This document shows, one piece after another, positions 1 to 7,272 of a DNA stretch of 8,975 nt (positions are counted from its first letter, which is position 1; each line of letters begins with the position of its first letter). The stretch spans positions 1 to 8,975 of the forward strand of contig CAAGHX010000253.1 of assembly GCA_900769745.1 (NCBI GenBank). The letters run 5' to 3'. Below the pieces are notes generated by a model, which saw only the letters and a program-made list of their open reading frames with translations, was not told where the DNA came from and ran no database searches. The stretch is from an uncultured Alistipes sp. (lineage in GTDB: Bacteria; Bacteroidota; Bacteroidia; Bacteroidales; Rikenellaceae). A program made the translations under genes and the position numbers.

Positions 1-1154
1 AAGAGAATCTTTGCACGCTCAACAATCGAAGGTGGACCCTTCTCGTCGAGGAACGATACCAACGCCTCGCCTGTTCCAAGTTCCAGAATCTCACGCTCGG
101 TCGAGAATGCTGGGTTGGTGCGGAAGGTCTGAGCTGCGGCCTTCACTGCAGCCTGGTCCTTAGGAGTAAAGGCGCGAAGTGCATGCTGCACTCTATTACC
201 GCACTGTCCAAGGATAGCCTCGGGAAGGTCTGATGGCGACTGCGAGATGAAGTAGATGCCGATACCCTTCGAACGGATAAGGCGTACAATCTGCTCAATC
301 TTGTCGGTCAGGGCCTTTGATGTATCCTTGAAGAGCATATGTGCCTCGTCGAAGAAGAATACCATCTTAGGAAGCTCCATATCTCCAATCTCGGGCATCT
401 TGTCGTAAATCTCCGAGAGAAGCCACATCAGGAATGTAGAGTAGAGCTTGGGCTGTAACATCAGCTTGTCGGCTGCGAGGATATTCATCACACCTCGTCC
501 GCCCTCGGTCTGCAGCAAATCGAAGATGTCGAACGCTGGCTCACCGAAGAACTTGTCACCTCCCTGCTCGGCGAGTGTGAGCAGCGAGCGCTGAATGGCT
601 CCGATAGATGCTGCCGACACATTACCATAGGTGGTGGAGTAGCTCTGAGAATTCTTCGCTACATAGTCCAGCATCAGACGCAGGTCCTTCATATCAATCA
701 GTGGCAATCCCTCGTCCTCGGCGATGCGGAACGTGAGGGCCAACACACCAGCCTGAGTGTCGTTCAAATCCATCAGGCGAGATAGAAGCATCGAGCCCAT
801 ATTCTTGATAGTGGTGCGCATTGGGTGGCCCTGCTGGCCATATACATCGAAAAAGCGAACGGGGCAGCCCTCAAACTTCAGCGAAGAGGGGGCTATGCCA
901 AACTCGTTGCATCGCTTCTCGATAAAGCCGCTCAGCTTACCTGTTTGTGAAATGCCCGACACATCACCCTTCATATCTGCCATAAAGCAGGGTACACCCG
1001 CCTGAGAGAATGTCTCGGCAAGCACCTGCAAGGTGACAGTCTTACCAGTACCCGTAGCACCGGCAATCAGGCCGTGACGATTGGCCATCTTGCCTATGAT
1101 GTTGATGGGACCTGTGGCAGAGTGGGCCACATATAGCTGTGAGTCTTTGTACAT
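1..1154 (-). CDS. HerA-like ATPase, DUF853/YjgR family (partial, 3' end off window)
   Basis: The minus strand is open from an ATG at 1154-1152 to the left edge, giving 384 codons with no stop. The protein starts MYKDSQLYVAHSATG. A Walker A motif, GATGTGKT, lies at residues 32-39, followed by DMKGDVSG at 60-67, and a Walker B with the catalytic acid, VFFFDEAH, at 265-272. This order and the wording around it match the DUF853 (HerA-like C-terminal) family, of which E. coli YjgR, about 500 residues, is the known member; roughly a quarter is therefore missing. These are cytosolic P-loop ATPases related to the HerA/FtsK DNA translocases, but the cellular role of YjgR is not established. The gene begins 21 bp after the rpiB stop with no promoter visible between, so the two are probably cotranscribed. 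The family call is firm; DNA translocation is inference. Confidence 0.92.
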   Translation of the reverse strand, partial: MYKDSQLYVAHSATGPINIIGKMANRHGLIAGATGTGKTVTLQVLAETFSQAGVPCFMADMKGDVSGISQTGKLSGFIEKRCNEFGIAPSSLKFEGCPVRFFDVYGQQGHPMRTTIKNMGSMLLSRLMDLNDTQAGVLALTFRIAEDEGLPLIDMKDLRLMLDYVAKNSQSYSTTYGNVSAASIGAIQRSLLTLAEQGGDKFFGEPAFDIFDLLQTEGGRGVMNILAADKLMLQPKLYSTFLMWLLSEIYDKMPEIGDMELPKMVFFFDEAHMLFKDTSKALTDKIEQIVRLIRSKGIGIYFISQSPSDLPEAILGQCGNRVQHALRAFTPKDQAAVKAAAQTFRTNPAFSTEREILELGTGEALVSFLDEKGPPSIVERAKIL

Positions 1155-1175
1155 TGTAGCGAGGTTTAGGAAAAA

Positions 1176-1610
1176 TTACTTGCAGGCAATCTTCTCAACA
1201 CGGCGCACGTGACGGCCACCCTCAAACTCTGTGTTGAGGAATGCATCAACGATAGCCATAGCCTCGTCGTTCGAGATGAAACGCGCTGGCAAAACCACAA
1301 CGTTTGCATCGTTGTGCTGGCGTGTAAGGCCTGCAATCTCAGCCTTCCAGCACAAACCTGCACGGATGCCCTGGTGCTTGTTGAGTGTCATAGCCATACC
1401 CTCGCCAGAGCCGCAGAGACCGATGCCTCGCTTCAACTCGCCGCTCTCGATAGCCTCAGCCAACGCGTGGCCAAAGTCGGGGTAGTCGATGCTCTCCTCA
1501 GAGTGAGTACCAAAGTCTGTCATTTCGTAACCCTTGCTGGCCAAATAGCCAACCAAAAACTCCTTCATTTCATAGCCTGCGTGGTCGCAAGCGATACCTA
1601 GTTTCTTCAT
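1176..1610 (-). CDS. rpiB: Ribose-5-phosphate isomerase B
   Basis: This 144-residue protein is a full-length RpiB/LacAB-type sugar-phosphate isomerase (E. coli RpiB is 149 residues). It interconverts ribose 5-phosphate and ribulose 5-phosphate in the cytosol, in the non-oxidative pentose phosphate pathway. Visible family features are the N-terminal CDHAG at 8-12, the active-site loop GIGLCGSGEGM at 62-72 with the catalytic Cys66 of the E. coli-type enzymes, RQHNDAN at 97-103 carrying His99, and GGRHVRRV at 131-138, whose His134 and Arg137 fit the phosphate-binding tail. The ATG start gives the family N terminus MKKLGIACDHAG directly. It is the first gene of a likely two-gene operon with the downstream HerA-like ATPase. 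A TAnnTTTG promoter element sits about 30 bases upstream. Some members act on allose 6-phosphate or galactose 6-phosphate, but there are no matching sugar genes here, so ribose 5-phosphate is the natural assignment. Confidence 0.96.
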   Translation of the reverse strand: MKKLGIACDHAGYEMKEFLVGYLASKGYEMTDFGTHSEESIDYPDFGHALAEAIESGELKRGIGLCGSGEGMAMTLNKHQGIRAGLCWKAEIAGLTRQHNDANVVVLPARFISNDEAMAIVDAFLNTEFEGGRHVRRVEKIACK

Positions 1611-1639
1611 ATCTTTTTAGTGTTTTGTTCCTTATGTTG

Positions 1640-1647
1640 CAAAAATA
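1640..1647 (-). promoter_or_regulatory. Promoter -7 element for rpiB
   Basis: On the minus strand these bases read TATTTTTG, an exact match to the Bacteroidetes -7 consensus TAnnTTTG, 29 bases before the rpiB ATG. A clear TTTG -33 element is not seen at the usual 19-base spacing; the upstream stretch is A-rich. Expected transcription start is about 1633-1636, giving a leader of about 25 nt. Confidence 0.6.
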
Positions 1648-1700
1648 TGAATTTTTTGTGGTTTTTGCCTCATAGTGTCACATATTTATCTCGAAATGGT

Positions 1701-1708
1701 TAATTTTG
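1701..1708 (+). promoter_or_regulatory. Possible promoter -7 element for the DUF454 gene
   Basis: The bases read TAATTTTG, matching TAnnTTTG, but the element ends only five bases before the GTG at 1714. If it is active, the transcript would start at about 1712-1715 and be leaderless, and the in-frame ATGs at 1675 and 1696 could not be used. No convincing -33 element lies 19 bases upstream. Confidence 0.35.
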
Positions 1709-1713
1709 CAGCC

Positions 1714-2082
1714 GTGAAAATCGTATTGACCATATTGGGCTTGCTGAGTTTGGTGTTGGGTGTAGTGGGCATATTTCTTCCTCTGCTGCCAACAACACCA
1801 TTACTCCTGCTCTCGGCCTGGTGTTTTATCCGCAGCTCAACGAAGCTATACGATTGGCTCTTGAACCATCCATATCTGGGTAAATATATCCGCAATTTCC
1901 GTGAGCATCGCGCCATCCCGTTGCGTGTGAAGGTGTTGTCGGTGGCTATGGTGTGGCTCACCATCGGCTACTGCATCTTCGTCGTTGTTTCAGAACACTT
2001 GTGGGCGCAGCTATTAATGTTTGCTCTTGCTGCCGCCGTAACCTGGCGCATATTGTCGTATGCTACTCTTAAGGAGGAGTAG
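1714..2082 (+). CDS. DUF454 (YbaN-family) inner-membrane protein
   Basis: This is a small hydrophobic protein of 122 residues from the GTG at 1714, close to E. coli YbaN (125 residues). From this start it reads (M)KIVLTILGLLSLVLG, which lines up with the YbaN N terminus. The family signature follows: GIFLPLLPTTPLLLLSAWCF, then the polar stretch SSTKLYDWLLNHPYLGKYIRNF, where the LLNHPYLG region is typical. There are about three membrane segments, the first before the LLPTTP turn and two in the C-terminal third. In-frame ATGs at 1675 and 1696 would add 13 or 6 residues and cannot be excluded; I prefer 1714 because of the family N terminus and a promoter-like element at 1701-1708. The gene is divergent from rpiB and convergent with the CapA-like gene, 21 bp away. 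The biochemical function of DUF454 is unknown. Confidence 0.88.
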   Translation: MKIVLTILGLLSLVLGVVGIFLPLLPTTPLLLLSAWCFIRSSTKLYDWLLNHPYLGKYIRNFREHRAIPLRVKVLSVAMVWLTIGYCIFVVVSEHLWAQLLMFALAAAVTWRILSYATLKEE

Positions 2083-2103
2083 TCGAATATCTGCGGACTT
2101 AAT

Positions 2104-3198
2104 CTACTTTAACAACTCTTCTGTATCAGCCATAAATAGGTCGTATGCCGCTTTTGATGTGGCATCGAGCGGTATTGTGTCGCCAATAGGTTTCGGTATT
2201 ATGGCATAGCCAGGAAGTTTAACCCACACAGGCGTAAGCGTGAGAGCATGCTGCTTTTGTGTCGATACGACCTTTTCTCCAACTATGCTGTCGCGAATCT
2301 CTAAGTCGATGGTTGCAATCAAGCCTCCATCGCTATATCTCTTGCGTTGATTCGATACTAAATTTCCAAGCGAGTAGAGCGTGATGCGACCATCTTCGGA
2401 GCGCTCGGCTGGCTGCACAACGTGGGGGTGGCTGCCGATAATCAAATCTACTCCGTTGCGCTGAAGGAACTCTGCAACTCGCCTCTGTTCACGATTAGGC
2501 TGGCGATGATACTCATATCCCCAATGCATAACAGCCACTATGCAATCCACCTCGCTGCGGTCAATAGTAGCCAAGTCGCGAGCAATAGCAAGGGTGTCAA
2601 TCATATTTACAATACGATTTTTGGGGATTGCGGGGCTGTTGATGCCGTAGGTGTAATTTACCACAGCAAAGCGTACATCATTCCGCTTTAAGTAACACAC
2701 TCTATTTAACTCGTAATCAAGGCTGTCTGTAAACACGCCCGTGCGACTTATTCCATACGAGTCGAGTATGCTGCAAGTGGCATCAATCCCTCTACCACCC
2801 TTGTCGCAGCAGTGATTATTAGCCAAAGCTACCAGGTCGATATCAATCTCCTGCAACACGTCAGCCACAGCCGCAGGTGCACAAAAGGCGGGATAACCCG
2901 TATATGGGCCGTCGTGGGAGAGTGTTGTTTCGAGGTTGACTATCGCCAAATCGGCTTCGCAAAAATAGGGGGCTATGTATCGAAATGAGGATGAGTAGTT
3001 GTATCGCCCATCTTTCTGAAGCGCTGCCGAGATTTGAGGTGTGTGTTGCATTAAATCGCCGGCAGCCACTATGCGTGCACGACGCACCCTAACCTCCGAG
3101 GTAGCTTGCTCAGGCAGCTTCTCTACCGACTGCGACATATTGAGCTGTGGCAATAGCACCACACCCAATAGGAAGGCTATGTAGATTAAACTGCGCAT
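2104..3198 (-). CDS. CapA-family (PGA_cap) metallophosphatase-like protein
   Basis: Starting at the ATG at 3198-3196, this is a 364-residue protein with a hydrophobic N terminus (MRSLIYIAFLLGVVLL), probably a signal anchor that holds it on the periplasmic side. The CapA (PGA_cap) domain then shows AAGDLMQH with Asp48, NLET at 88-91, ANNHCCDKG with Asn128-His129, HWGYEY from His225, GSHPHVVQP with His257 and His259, and LYSLGN. This order is that of a calcineurin-like dinuclear metal fold. CapA of Bacillus serves poly-gamma-glutamate capsule synthesis, but no capB or capC lies nearby, so a capsule role is not supported here; the substrate is unknown. A longer reading from 3333 is open, but a promoter at 3219-3249 and the porin terminator at 3274-3305 lie inside that extension, so it is rejected. 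The CysCys after ANNH is unusual to my eye. Confidence 0.9.
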   Translation of the reverse strand: MRSLIYIAFLLGVVLLPQLNMSQSVEKLPEQATSEVRVRRARIVAAGDLMQHTPQISAALQKDGRYNYSSSFRYIAPYFCEADLAIVNLETTLSHDGPYTGYPAFCAPAAVADVLQEIDIDLVALANNHCCDKGGRGIDATCSILDSYGISRTGVFTDSLDYELNRVCYLKRNDVRFAVVNYTYGINSPAIPKNRIVNMIDTLAIARDLATIDRSEVDCIVAVMHWGYEYHRQPNREQRRVAEFLQRNGVDLIIGSHPHVVQPAERSEDGRITLYSLGNLVSNQRKRYSDGGLIATIDLEIRDSIVGEKVVSTQKQHALTLTPVWVKLPGYAIIPKPIGDTIPLDATSKAAYDLFMADTEELLK

Positions 3199-3218
3199 AC
3201 GCAACGGAAAATTTTTTC

Positions 3219-3249
3219 CAAATATACAGAATTTTTGAGCATAATCAAA
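3219..3249 (-). promoter_or_regulatory. Promoter of the CapA-like gene
   Basis: On the minus strand TTTG at 3249-3246 and TATATTTG at 3226-3219 are separated by exactly 19 bases, a complete match to the Bacteroidetes primary sigma consensus TTTG-N19-TAnnTTTG. The -7 element ends 20 bases before the ATG at 3198. It decides the start of the CapA-like gene and shows that the gene is transcribed independently of the porin upstream. Confidence 0.75.
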
Positions 3250-3273
3250 ATGGGAATATGTCAACCACGACAT

Positions 3274-3305
3274 AATAAAAAGGGCTGCCAAACTTAATCG
3301 GCAAC
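3274..3305 (-). terminator. Rho-independent terminator of the porin gene
   Basis: Reading the minus strand, GGGTTGCC (3305-3298) pairs with GGCAGCCC (3289-3282), eight pairs with one G-U wobble and a ten-base loop, followed directly by TTTTTATT. It lies 46 bases beyond the porin stop and before the CapA promoter, so it separates the two transcription units. Confidence 0.82.
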
Positions 3306-3350
3306 CCCGTGCGATAACCTCCCTAACCAACACAAGAGGCTATGCTATGT

Positions 3351-4700
3351 TTAGAAGTTGTACTGCACCATCAAACTCAGACGGTTAGCCTCGCCCTTCA
3401 CGTCGTTCATATCTTTGCGTGTGCCGTGCAGATACTCCAATGCAAGGCGCATATTTGGAGTTGCCTGATAGAACACATTACCAAAGATGTAGGAGCCACG
3501 CTTGTACTGATTCTCGGCATAGTATCCGTTGCAGTGGTTCACGCGTACGGTTGAGTAACCACCACTCGCAAAGAGTGTTGATGGGATAATATTCACCTGG
3601 CCCGCCACCTGCCAAGACCACATAGGCATTGTCTGAATCTGCTCGGCATTTGCTGGGTTTGGAGTGAAGTCGAGACCACTGCCTGTCAAGTCCTGAATAT
3701 AAGGGGTGATACCCTTACCATAGACTCCGTTGAAGTAGGCCACAAAGTAGTCGCAAGGCTCTATGCGTCCACTTGCCTGCACACCCCAGCCAAAGAGGCT
3801 GGTATTCTGGCCACTCACGTTGTTGTGAAGATACATGTTACGCAATATAGCCGATGCTCTGAAGTGGCTCTGGCGATTCTCGCCCCAAGCATACTGCACG
3901 TAGATAGGCACGTCGGGCACACGCTGCGAGATAGGTGCAAATGTCTCGCCATAGGTGCCGCTTACAACAGGCATCTCGGCTGCTACGCCAGCCTTTAAGT
4001 GGCGGTCGAAGAACTCCATCTCATAGCGCAACATAGTCGCGAAATTGAAGTTGTAGGCATTTGGACCCTGGAAGTCAACAGTCGTAGGAGAGGCATCCAA
4101 GTCACAGAAGGTCGATACATCACGTCCGGCCGTGAAGCCCAACATCGAGACATAGGCCGAGCGAAGACGAGGCATGTAGCTAAACTCCTCGCCACCGCGG
4201 AAGTCCATATCGATAAATGCAACCACACGACCAAGCACATTGGAGTTTACTACAGCCTTTGTGAAGATGCGCGATGTGGTAGCGTCCATCATTATACGCT
4301 GGCGGTTGGCATAGGTGGCCGACATCGGGATGTTGTAGGGCACAAAGTCGATGTTATCCACTGCACCCATAAAGTCGTAGCTGGTACGCAGGTTGATGTA
4401 TCCTCCTATACCCAATGCAAAGCGGTTGTTGCGGGTAGCAAAGATAAACTGAGGATTTGGAACTTGCTGGAAACCAGTACGCAGAGTCTCCGTAAAGTCG
4501 TCGCGGGTGTTGTCGGCTATGACGCGATTAACCGATATGACACCACTCACAGGGTAGGAGTAGAGAGAGTCGCTCTCCTCGACAGCCATCAGATAGACCG
4601 TCGGGCGATGATGAGAATGGTAACGATAGGTCTGCGCCGCCAAATTGTCCATAGCAAATAGCGAAAGCAGTACCACAGCTATAAGTCTAATTGTTTTCAT
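3351..4700 (-). CDS. Outer-membrane beta-barrel porin, DcaP-like
   Basis: This 449-residue protein begins with a clear Sec signal peptide (MKTIRLIAVVLLSLFAMDNLAAQ, cut after about residue 23). A roughly 65-residue linker precedes the barrel. From residue 93 the pattern RFALGIGGYINLRTSYDF and then DFVPYNIPMS resembles the first strands of DcaP-family trimeric porins, which pass small solutes and dicarboxylates in other Gram-negatives. The rest is rich in alternating polar and aromatic residues, as expected of beta-strands, and the chain ends LMVQYNF, a terminal phenylalanine of the type recognised by the BAM complex. The gene stands alone, divergent from the metallophosphoesterase gene, with a terminator 46 bp downstream. 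There is no SusD or TonB-box partner, so this is not a SusC-type receptor. The barrel assignment is firm, the DcaP family name is probable, and the solute is unknown. Confidence 0.82.
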   Translation of the reverse strand: MKTIRLIAVVLLSLFAMDNLAAQTYRYHSHHRPTVYLMAVEESDSLYSYPVSGVISVNRVIADNTRDDFTETLRTGFQQVPNPQFIFATRNNRFALGIGGYINLRTSYDFMGAVDNIDFVPYNIPMSATYANRQRIMMDATTSRIFTKAVVNSNVLGRVVAFIDMDFRGGEEFSYMPRLRSAYVSMLGFTAGRDVSTFCDLDASPTTVDFQGPNAYNFNFATMLRYEMEFFDRHLKAGVAAEMPVVSGTYGETFAPISQRVPDVPIYVQYAWGENRQSHFRASAILRNMYLHNNVSGQNTSLFGWGVQASGRIEPCDYFVAYFNGVYGKGITPYIQDLTGSGLDFTPNPANAEQIQTMPMWSWQVAGQVNIIPSTLFASGGYSTVRVNHCNGYYAENQYKRGSYIFGNVFYQATPNMRLALEYLHGTRKDMNDVKGEANRLSLMVQYNF

Positions 4701-4726
4701 AAGCTAAAAGTTTTAATTAAAAACCA

Positions 4727-4734
4727 TATCTTTG
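4727..4734 (+). promoter_or_regulatory. Promoter -7 element for the metallophosphoesterase gene
   Basis: TATCTTTG matches TAnnTTTG and stands 29 bases before the ATG at 4764. A TTTG -33 element is not visible at 19 bases upstream, where the sequence is AT-rich. The 63-base divergent spacer 4701-4763 must also hold the porin promoter, which I could not identify with confidence. Confidence 0.6.
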
Positions 4735-4763
4735 CACTCAGAAAAAAGCAACTCCTATGCCAA

Positions 4764-5996
4764 ATGCAGAGGCTTGGGGCACTGCAGACGATAATATATT
4801 TGTTAGGTATGGCTTGGCTGATTCTCCTGTGTTCGCTTATATTGGCTGCTATTGACTACCGTGTTGCAAGACGTGTGGTTGGTGGCCAGGGTGGCAATGC
4901 CCTGAAGAGGGTCGTTGTGCCATTGTGGGTGCTGGATTTCATGCCTCAGATTCTGAGCTGCATCTTCTTCCTGTTTTTTCGTGATAACCCAACGTGGTTG
5001 ATGAAGTTTAACTGCTGGGCGTTTCTGTTTTACCTTATGGCTGCTGTGGCACGCGCTTCACTCGGTCTGGCTATTCTAATCTCAAAGGGTAGGCTTGTAA
5101 GAATTGCTGGCGGAGCGGTATGGGCAGCTCTTGTGGTCGTGATGGCACACGGGGTAGTGGTAACCCGCACCAATTATCAGATAAATAGGGTAGTGATAGA
5201 GTCAGATAGAGTCCCCGAGAGCTTTTCGGGTTATCGCATCTTGCAACTCTCGGACCTTCATATCGGCACAATGCTAAATCCCGAGAAGCAGATTTCGGAG
5301 TTGGCTGAACTGTGCAACCAAGAGGCTGCGGATATGATTGCAATGTGTGGCGACTTGGTAAATATTCGCTATGAGGAGCTGACGCCATCAATCACCGAGG
5401 CTTTGCAGAAGTTCGAGGCGCGAGATGGAATCTACTCCATTATCGGCAATCACGATGTCGGCGTATATATCAAAGACTCGATAACCTTCACACCCGATAA
5501 CAACACCCGCCAGCTAATCTTGCGACAGAAGAGTTTGGGCTGGAATGTGTTGGATAATAGTAGCGAAAAGATTTATCGTGGTGGCGATTCAATATTTGTA
5601 ACGTGTATAACCTACGAGAAGGAGTTGCAGGATCATCGCCATTCGCGCAAGCTCCCCGAGGTCGATTTTGCTGCGGCATACAAGGGTGTAGATAGCGGCT
5701 GCTTCACTATCACTCTTTCTCATATCCCTCAGTTGTGGGACAAAATCCTGTCTGAGAGCCAAGCGGACCTTACACTCGCTGGCCACGTCCACGCAATGCA
5801 GATAAAACTGCCCATCGGTGGGCGAGGGCTGTCGCCATCGGCGTTGCTATACAAAAGATGGTCGGGGCTATACGAGGAGCAGGGGCGTTGGCTATATGTA
5901 AACGATGGAATTGGTTGTGTCGGCTTCCCTATGCGAATAGGCGCAAGGCCCGAAATCACAATCTTCGAGTTGCGCCACGCTGAGCCCAAGAGGTAA
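4764..5996 (+). CDS. Membrane-anchored metallophosphoesterase (YaeI/YkuE type)
   Basis: The product is 410 residues. The N-terminal 135 residues hold about four membrane segments (near 10-30, 52-72, 85-107 and 113-134), and the rest is a calcineurin-like phosphoesterase. Its metal-binding motifs appear in canonical order: LSDLHIG with Asp164 and His166, CGDLVN with Asp197, GNHD with Asn229 and His230, LSHIP with His320, and AGHVHAMQ with His341 and His343. All dinuclear-centre ligands are present, so it should be active. Relatives such as YaeI and YkuE act on phosphodiesters or lipid-linked substrates at the membrane; the substrate here cannot be read from sequence. The start at 4764 fits the promoter 29 bases upstream; ATG at 4809 would shorten the first membrane segment. 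The gene is monocistronic, with a strong terminator 8 bases after its stop. Confidence 0.92.
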   Translation: MQRLGALQTIIYLLGMAWLILLCSLILAAIDYRVARRVVGGQGGNALKRVVVPLWVLDFMPQILSCIFFLFFRDNPTWLMKFNCWAFLFYLMAAVARASLGLAILISKGRLVRIAGGAVWAALVVVMAHGVVVTRTNYQINRVVIESDRVPESFSGYRILQLSDLHIGTMLNPEKQISELAELCNQEAADMIAMCGDLVNIRYEELTPSITEALQKFEARDGIYSIIGNHDVGVYIKDSITFTPDNNTRQLILRQKSLGWNVLDNSSEKIYRGGDSIFVTCITYEKELQDHRHSRKLPEVDFAAAYKGVDSGCFTITLSHIPQLWDKILSESQADLTLAGHVHAMQIKLPIGGRGLSPSALLYKRWSGLYEEQGRWLYVNDGIGCVGFPMRIGARPEITIFELRHAEPKR

Positions 5997-6003
5997 AACA
6001 AAA

Positions 6004-6045
6004 TAGGTCGTGCTGATATCAATCATGCACGACCTAACTTTTTGT
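6004..6045. terminator. Hairpin terminator, probably bidirectional
   Basis: TAGGTCGTGC (6004-6013) and GCACGACCTA (6027-6036) form a perfect ten-pair stem with a 13-base loop, followed on the plus strand by ACTTTTTG. It begins 8 bases after the stop of the metallophosphoesterase gene. On the opposite strand the stem is followed by TATTTTGTTTTA, so it may also stop transcripts of the convergent C-S lyase operon. Confidence 0.85.
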
Positions 6046-6054
6046 AATGTAGCG

Positions 6055-6087
6055 AAATATAACCAGTTACTTAAAGTGGTTATATTT
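6055..6087. repeat. Perfect AT-rich inverted repeat between convergent genes
   Basis: AAATATAACCA (6055-6065) and TGGTTATATTT (6077-6087) are exact reverse complements, 11 bases each, around an 11-base spacer. It lies 8 bases past the C-S lyase stop at 6095. No T-run follows on the minus strand, so it is a poor classical terminator; it could stabilise the mRNA 3' end, bind a protein, or help the neighbouring hairpin at 6004-6036 end transcription. Confidence 0.6.
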
Positions 6088-6094
6088 ATTATTG

Positions 6095-7270
6095 CTATCC
6101 TAAAATCGCATCACGCAACTGCTGCATAGCCTGCTGCAACACCTCGCGGCGAGTACCGACATTCATTCGCATGTGCTGCTCGCCCTCTTTGCCAAACATA
6201 GCTCCGTCGTTCATAGCAAGGTGGGCCTTGTTTACAATCATATCAACCAACTCTTTGTGCGACATACCCAAGCCCGAAAAATCTAACCACACCAGGTATG
6301 ATGCTTGTGGTTTTACAACCTTTACCGCAGGCAGATTCTTGGCCAAATAGTCGGTAACAAAGTCGATATTCTGCTCGATGTAGCTGAGCATCTGCAAGCG
6401 CCACTCCTCGCCCTTGGTAAAGGCAGCTTCAGTTGCAACCATCGCAAATATAGTAGCCATATCCAACTCGTTGGCCTCGAGCCAAGCAAAGAATTTTTCG
6501 CGAAGCTCACCATTTGGCACCACCGCAAACGAGCTTACTATGCCCGCAATGTTGAAGGTCTTCGATGGAGCACCAAAAGTGATACTGCATTGTGCCGCCT
6601 GCTCCGATACGGTAGCAAATGGCGTGTGGACATTGCCATAGAGTGGCATATCGCAATGAATCTCGTCTGAGATTACAATCAGGTTGTGGCGCACAGCAAT
6701 CTCGGCCAAGCGTTGCAGTGTCTCTCGCGACCAAGTGATACCGACAGGGTTGTGGGGATTGGCCAAAATCAGCACCTTGCAGCGCGAATCAATGATAGAC
6801 TCCAAATGTTCGAAATCCATCTCATAGCCGCTCTCTGTGGGGCGCAGTGGGTTAAATACCACTTCGCGGCCATTCTTCTCGGGCACTAAACGAAATGGGT
6901 GGTAAACTGGAGGCTGGATAATCACCTTGTCGCCAGGCTGGGTGAAGGCGTTGAGCACCATACCGATACCCTTTACAATGCCAGGGATATAGCACATCCA
7001 CTCTCGCTCTACACGCCACGAATGGCGATGATTCAGCCAGTCGATTATGCTTTGCCAATATGTGTCATAAGCCAGCGTATATCCCAAAACGGGGTGCTCC
7101 AATCGCTCACGCATAGCATCTATGATAAAGTCGGGGGTCTCGAAATCCATATCGGCCACCCAGAGAGGTATCAAATCTTCACGACCAAATGGCTCCTGCA
7201 TGCCGTCAAACTTGACGCAGTTGGTGCCTTTGCGGTCAATCACCTTGTCGAAATCGTATAACTTGGTCAT
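6095..7270 (-). CDS. MalY/PatB-type PLP-dependent C-S lyase (cystathionine beta-lyase)
   Basis: This 391-residue fold-type I aminotransferase-like enzyme has the usual length for MalY/PatB, which cleave cystathionine and related thioethers to thiol, pyruvate and ammonia in the cytosol. The N terminus MTKLYDFDKVIDRKGTNCVK and then LIPLWVADMDFETP (33-46) are the family's typical opening. PLP-site residues are visible: Tyr123 in PPVYHPF, NPHNPVG with Asn174, SDEIHCD with Asp202, and the Schiff-base Lys237 in GAPSKTFNIAG. Arg368 in HMRMNVG is the carboxylate-binding arginine. The sequence is intact. Its ATG starts 2 bases after the stop of the LuxC-like gene, so the two are translationally close and share a transcript. 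Methionine biosynthesis or cysteine/cystathionine degradation are both possible; no transport or methionine genes sit alongside to choose between them. Confidence 0.93.
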   Translation of the reverse strand: MTKLYDFDKVIDRKGTNCVKFDGMQEPFGREDLIPLWVADMDFETPDFIIDAMRERLEHPVLGYTLAYDTYWQSIIDWLNHRHSWRVEREWMCYIPGIVKGIGMVLNAFTQPGDKVIIQPPVYHPFRLVPEKNGREVVFNPLRPTESGYEMDFEHLESIIDSRCKVLILANPHNPVGITWSRETLQRLAEIAVRHNLIVISDEIHCDMPLYGNVHTPFATVSEQAAQCSITFGAPSKTFNIAGIVSSFAVVPNGELREKFFAWLEANELDMATIFAMVATEAAFTKGEEWRLQMLSYIEQNIDFVTDYLAKNLPAVKVVKPQASYLVWLDFSGLGMSHKELVDMIVNKAHLAMNDGAMFGKEGEQHMRMNVGTRREVLQQAMQQLRDAILG

Positions 7271-7272
7271 AT

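Noticed and set aside
757..1005. An 82-codon plus-strand frame opposite the HerA-like ATPase.
   Set aside because: The minus frame is continuous with Walker A and B motifs on both sides of it, so this is a shadow.
1209..1601. A 130-codon plus-strand frame opposite rpiB.
   Set aside because: RpiB is certain from its active-site motifs; the opposite frame has no family resemblance.
2104..3198. The CapA-like gene as part of a poly-gamma-glutamate capsule locus.
   Set aside because: There is no capB, capC or capE homologue nearby, and the gene has its own promoter as a single unit.
3999..4661. A 220-codon open frame opposite the porin gene.
   Set aside because: It is the mirror of a well-supported barrel gene with a signal peptide; the translation has no recognisable domain and no promoter was seen for it.
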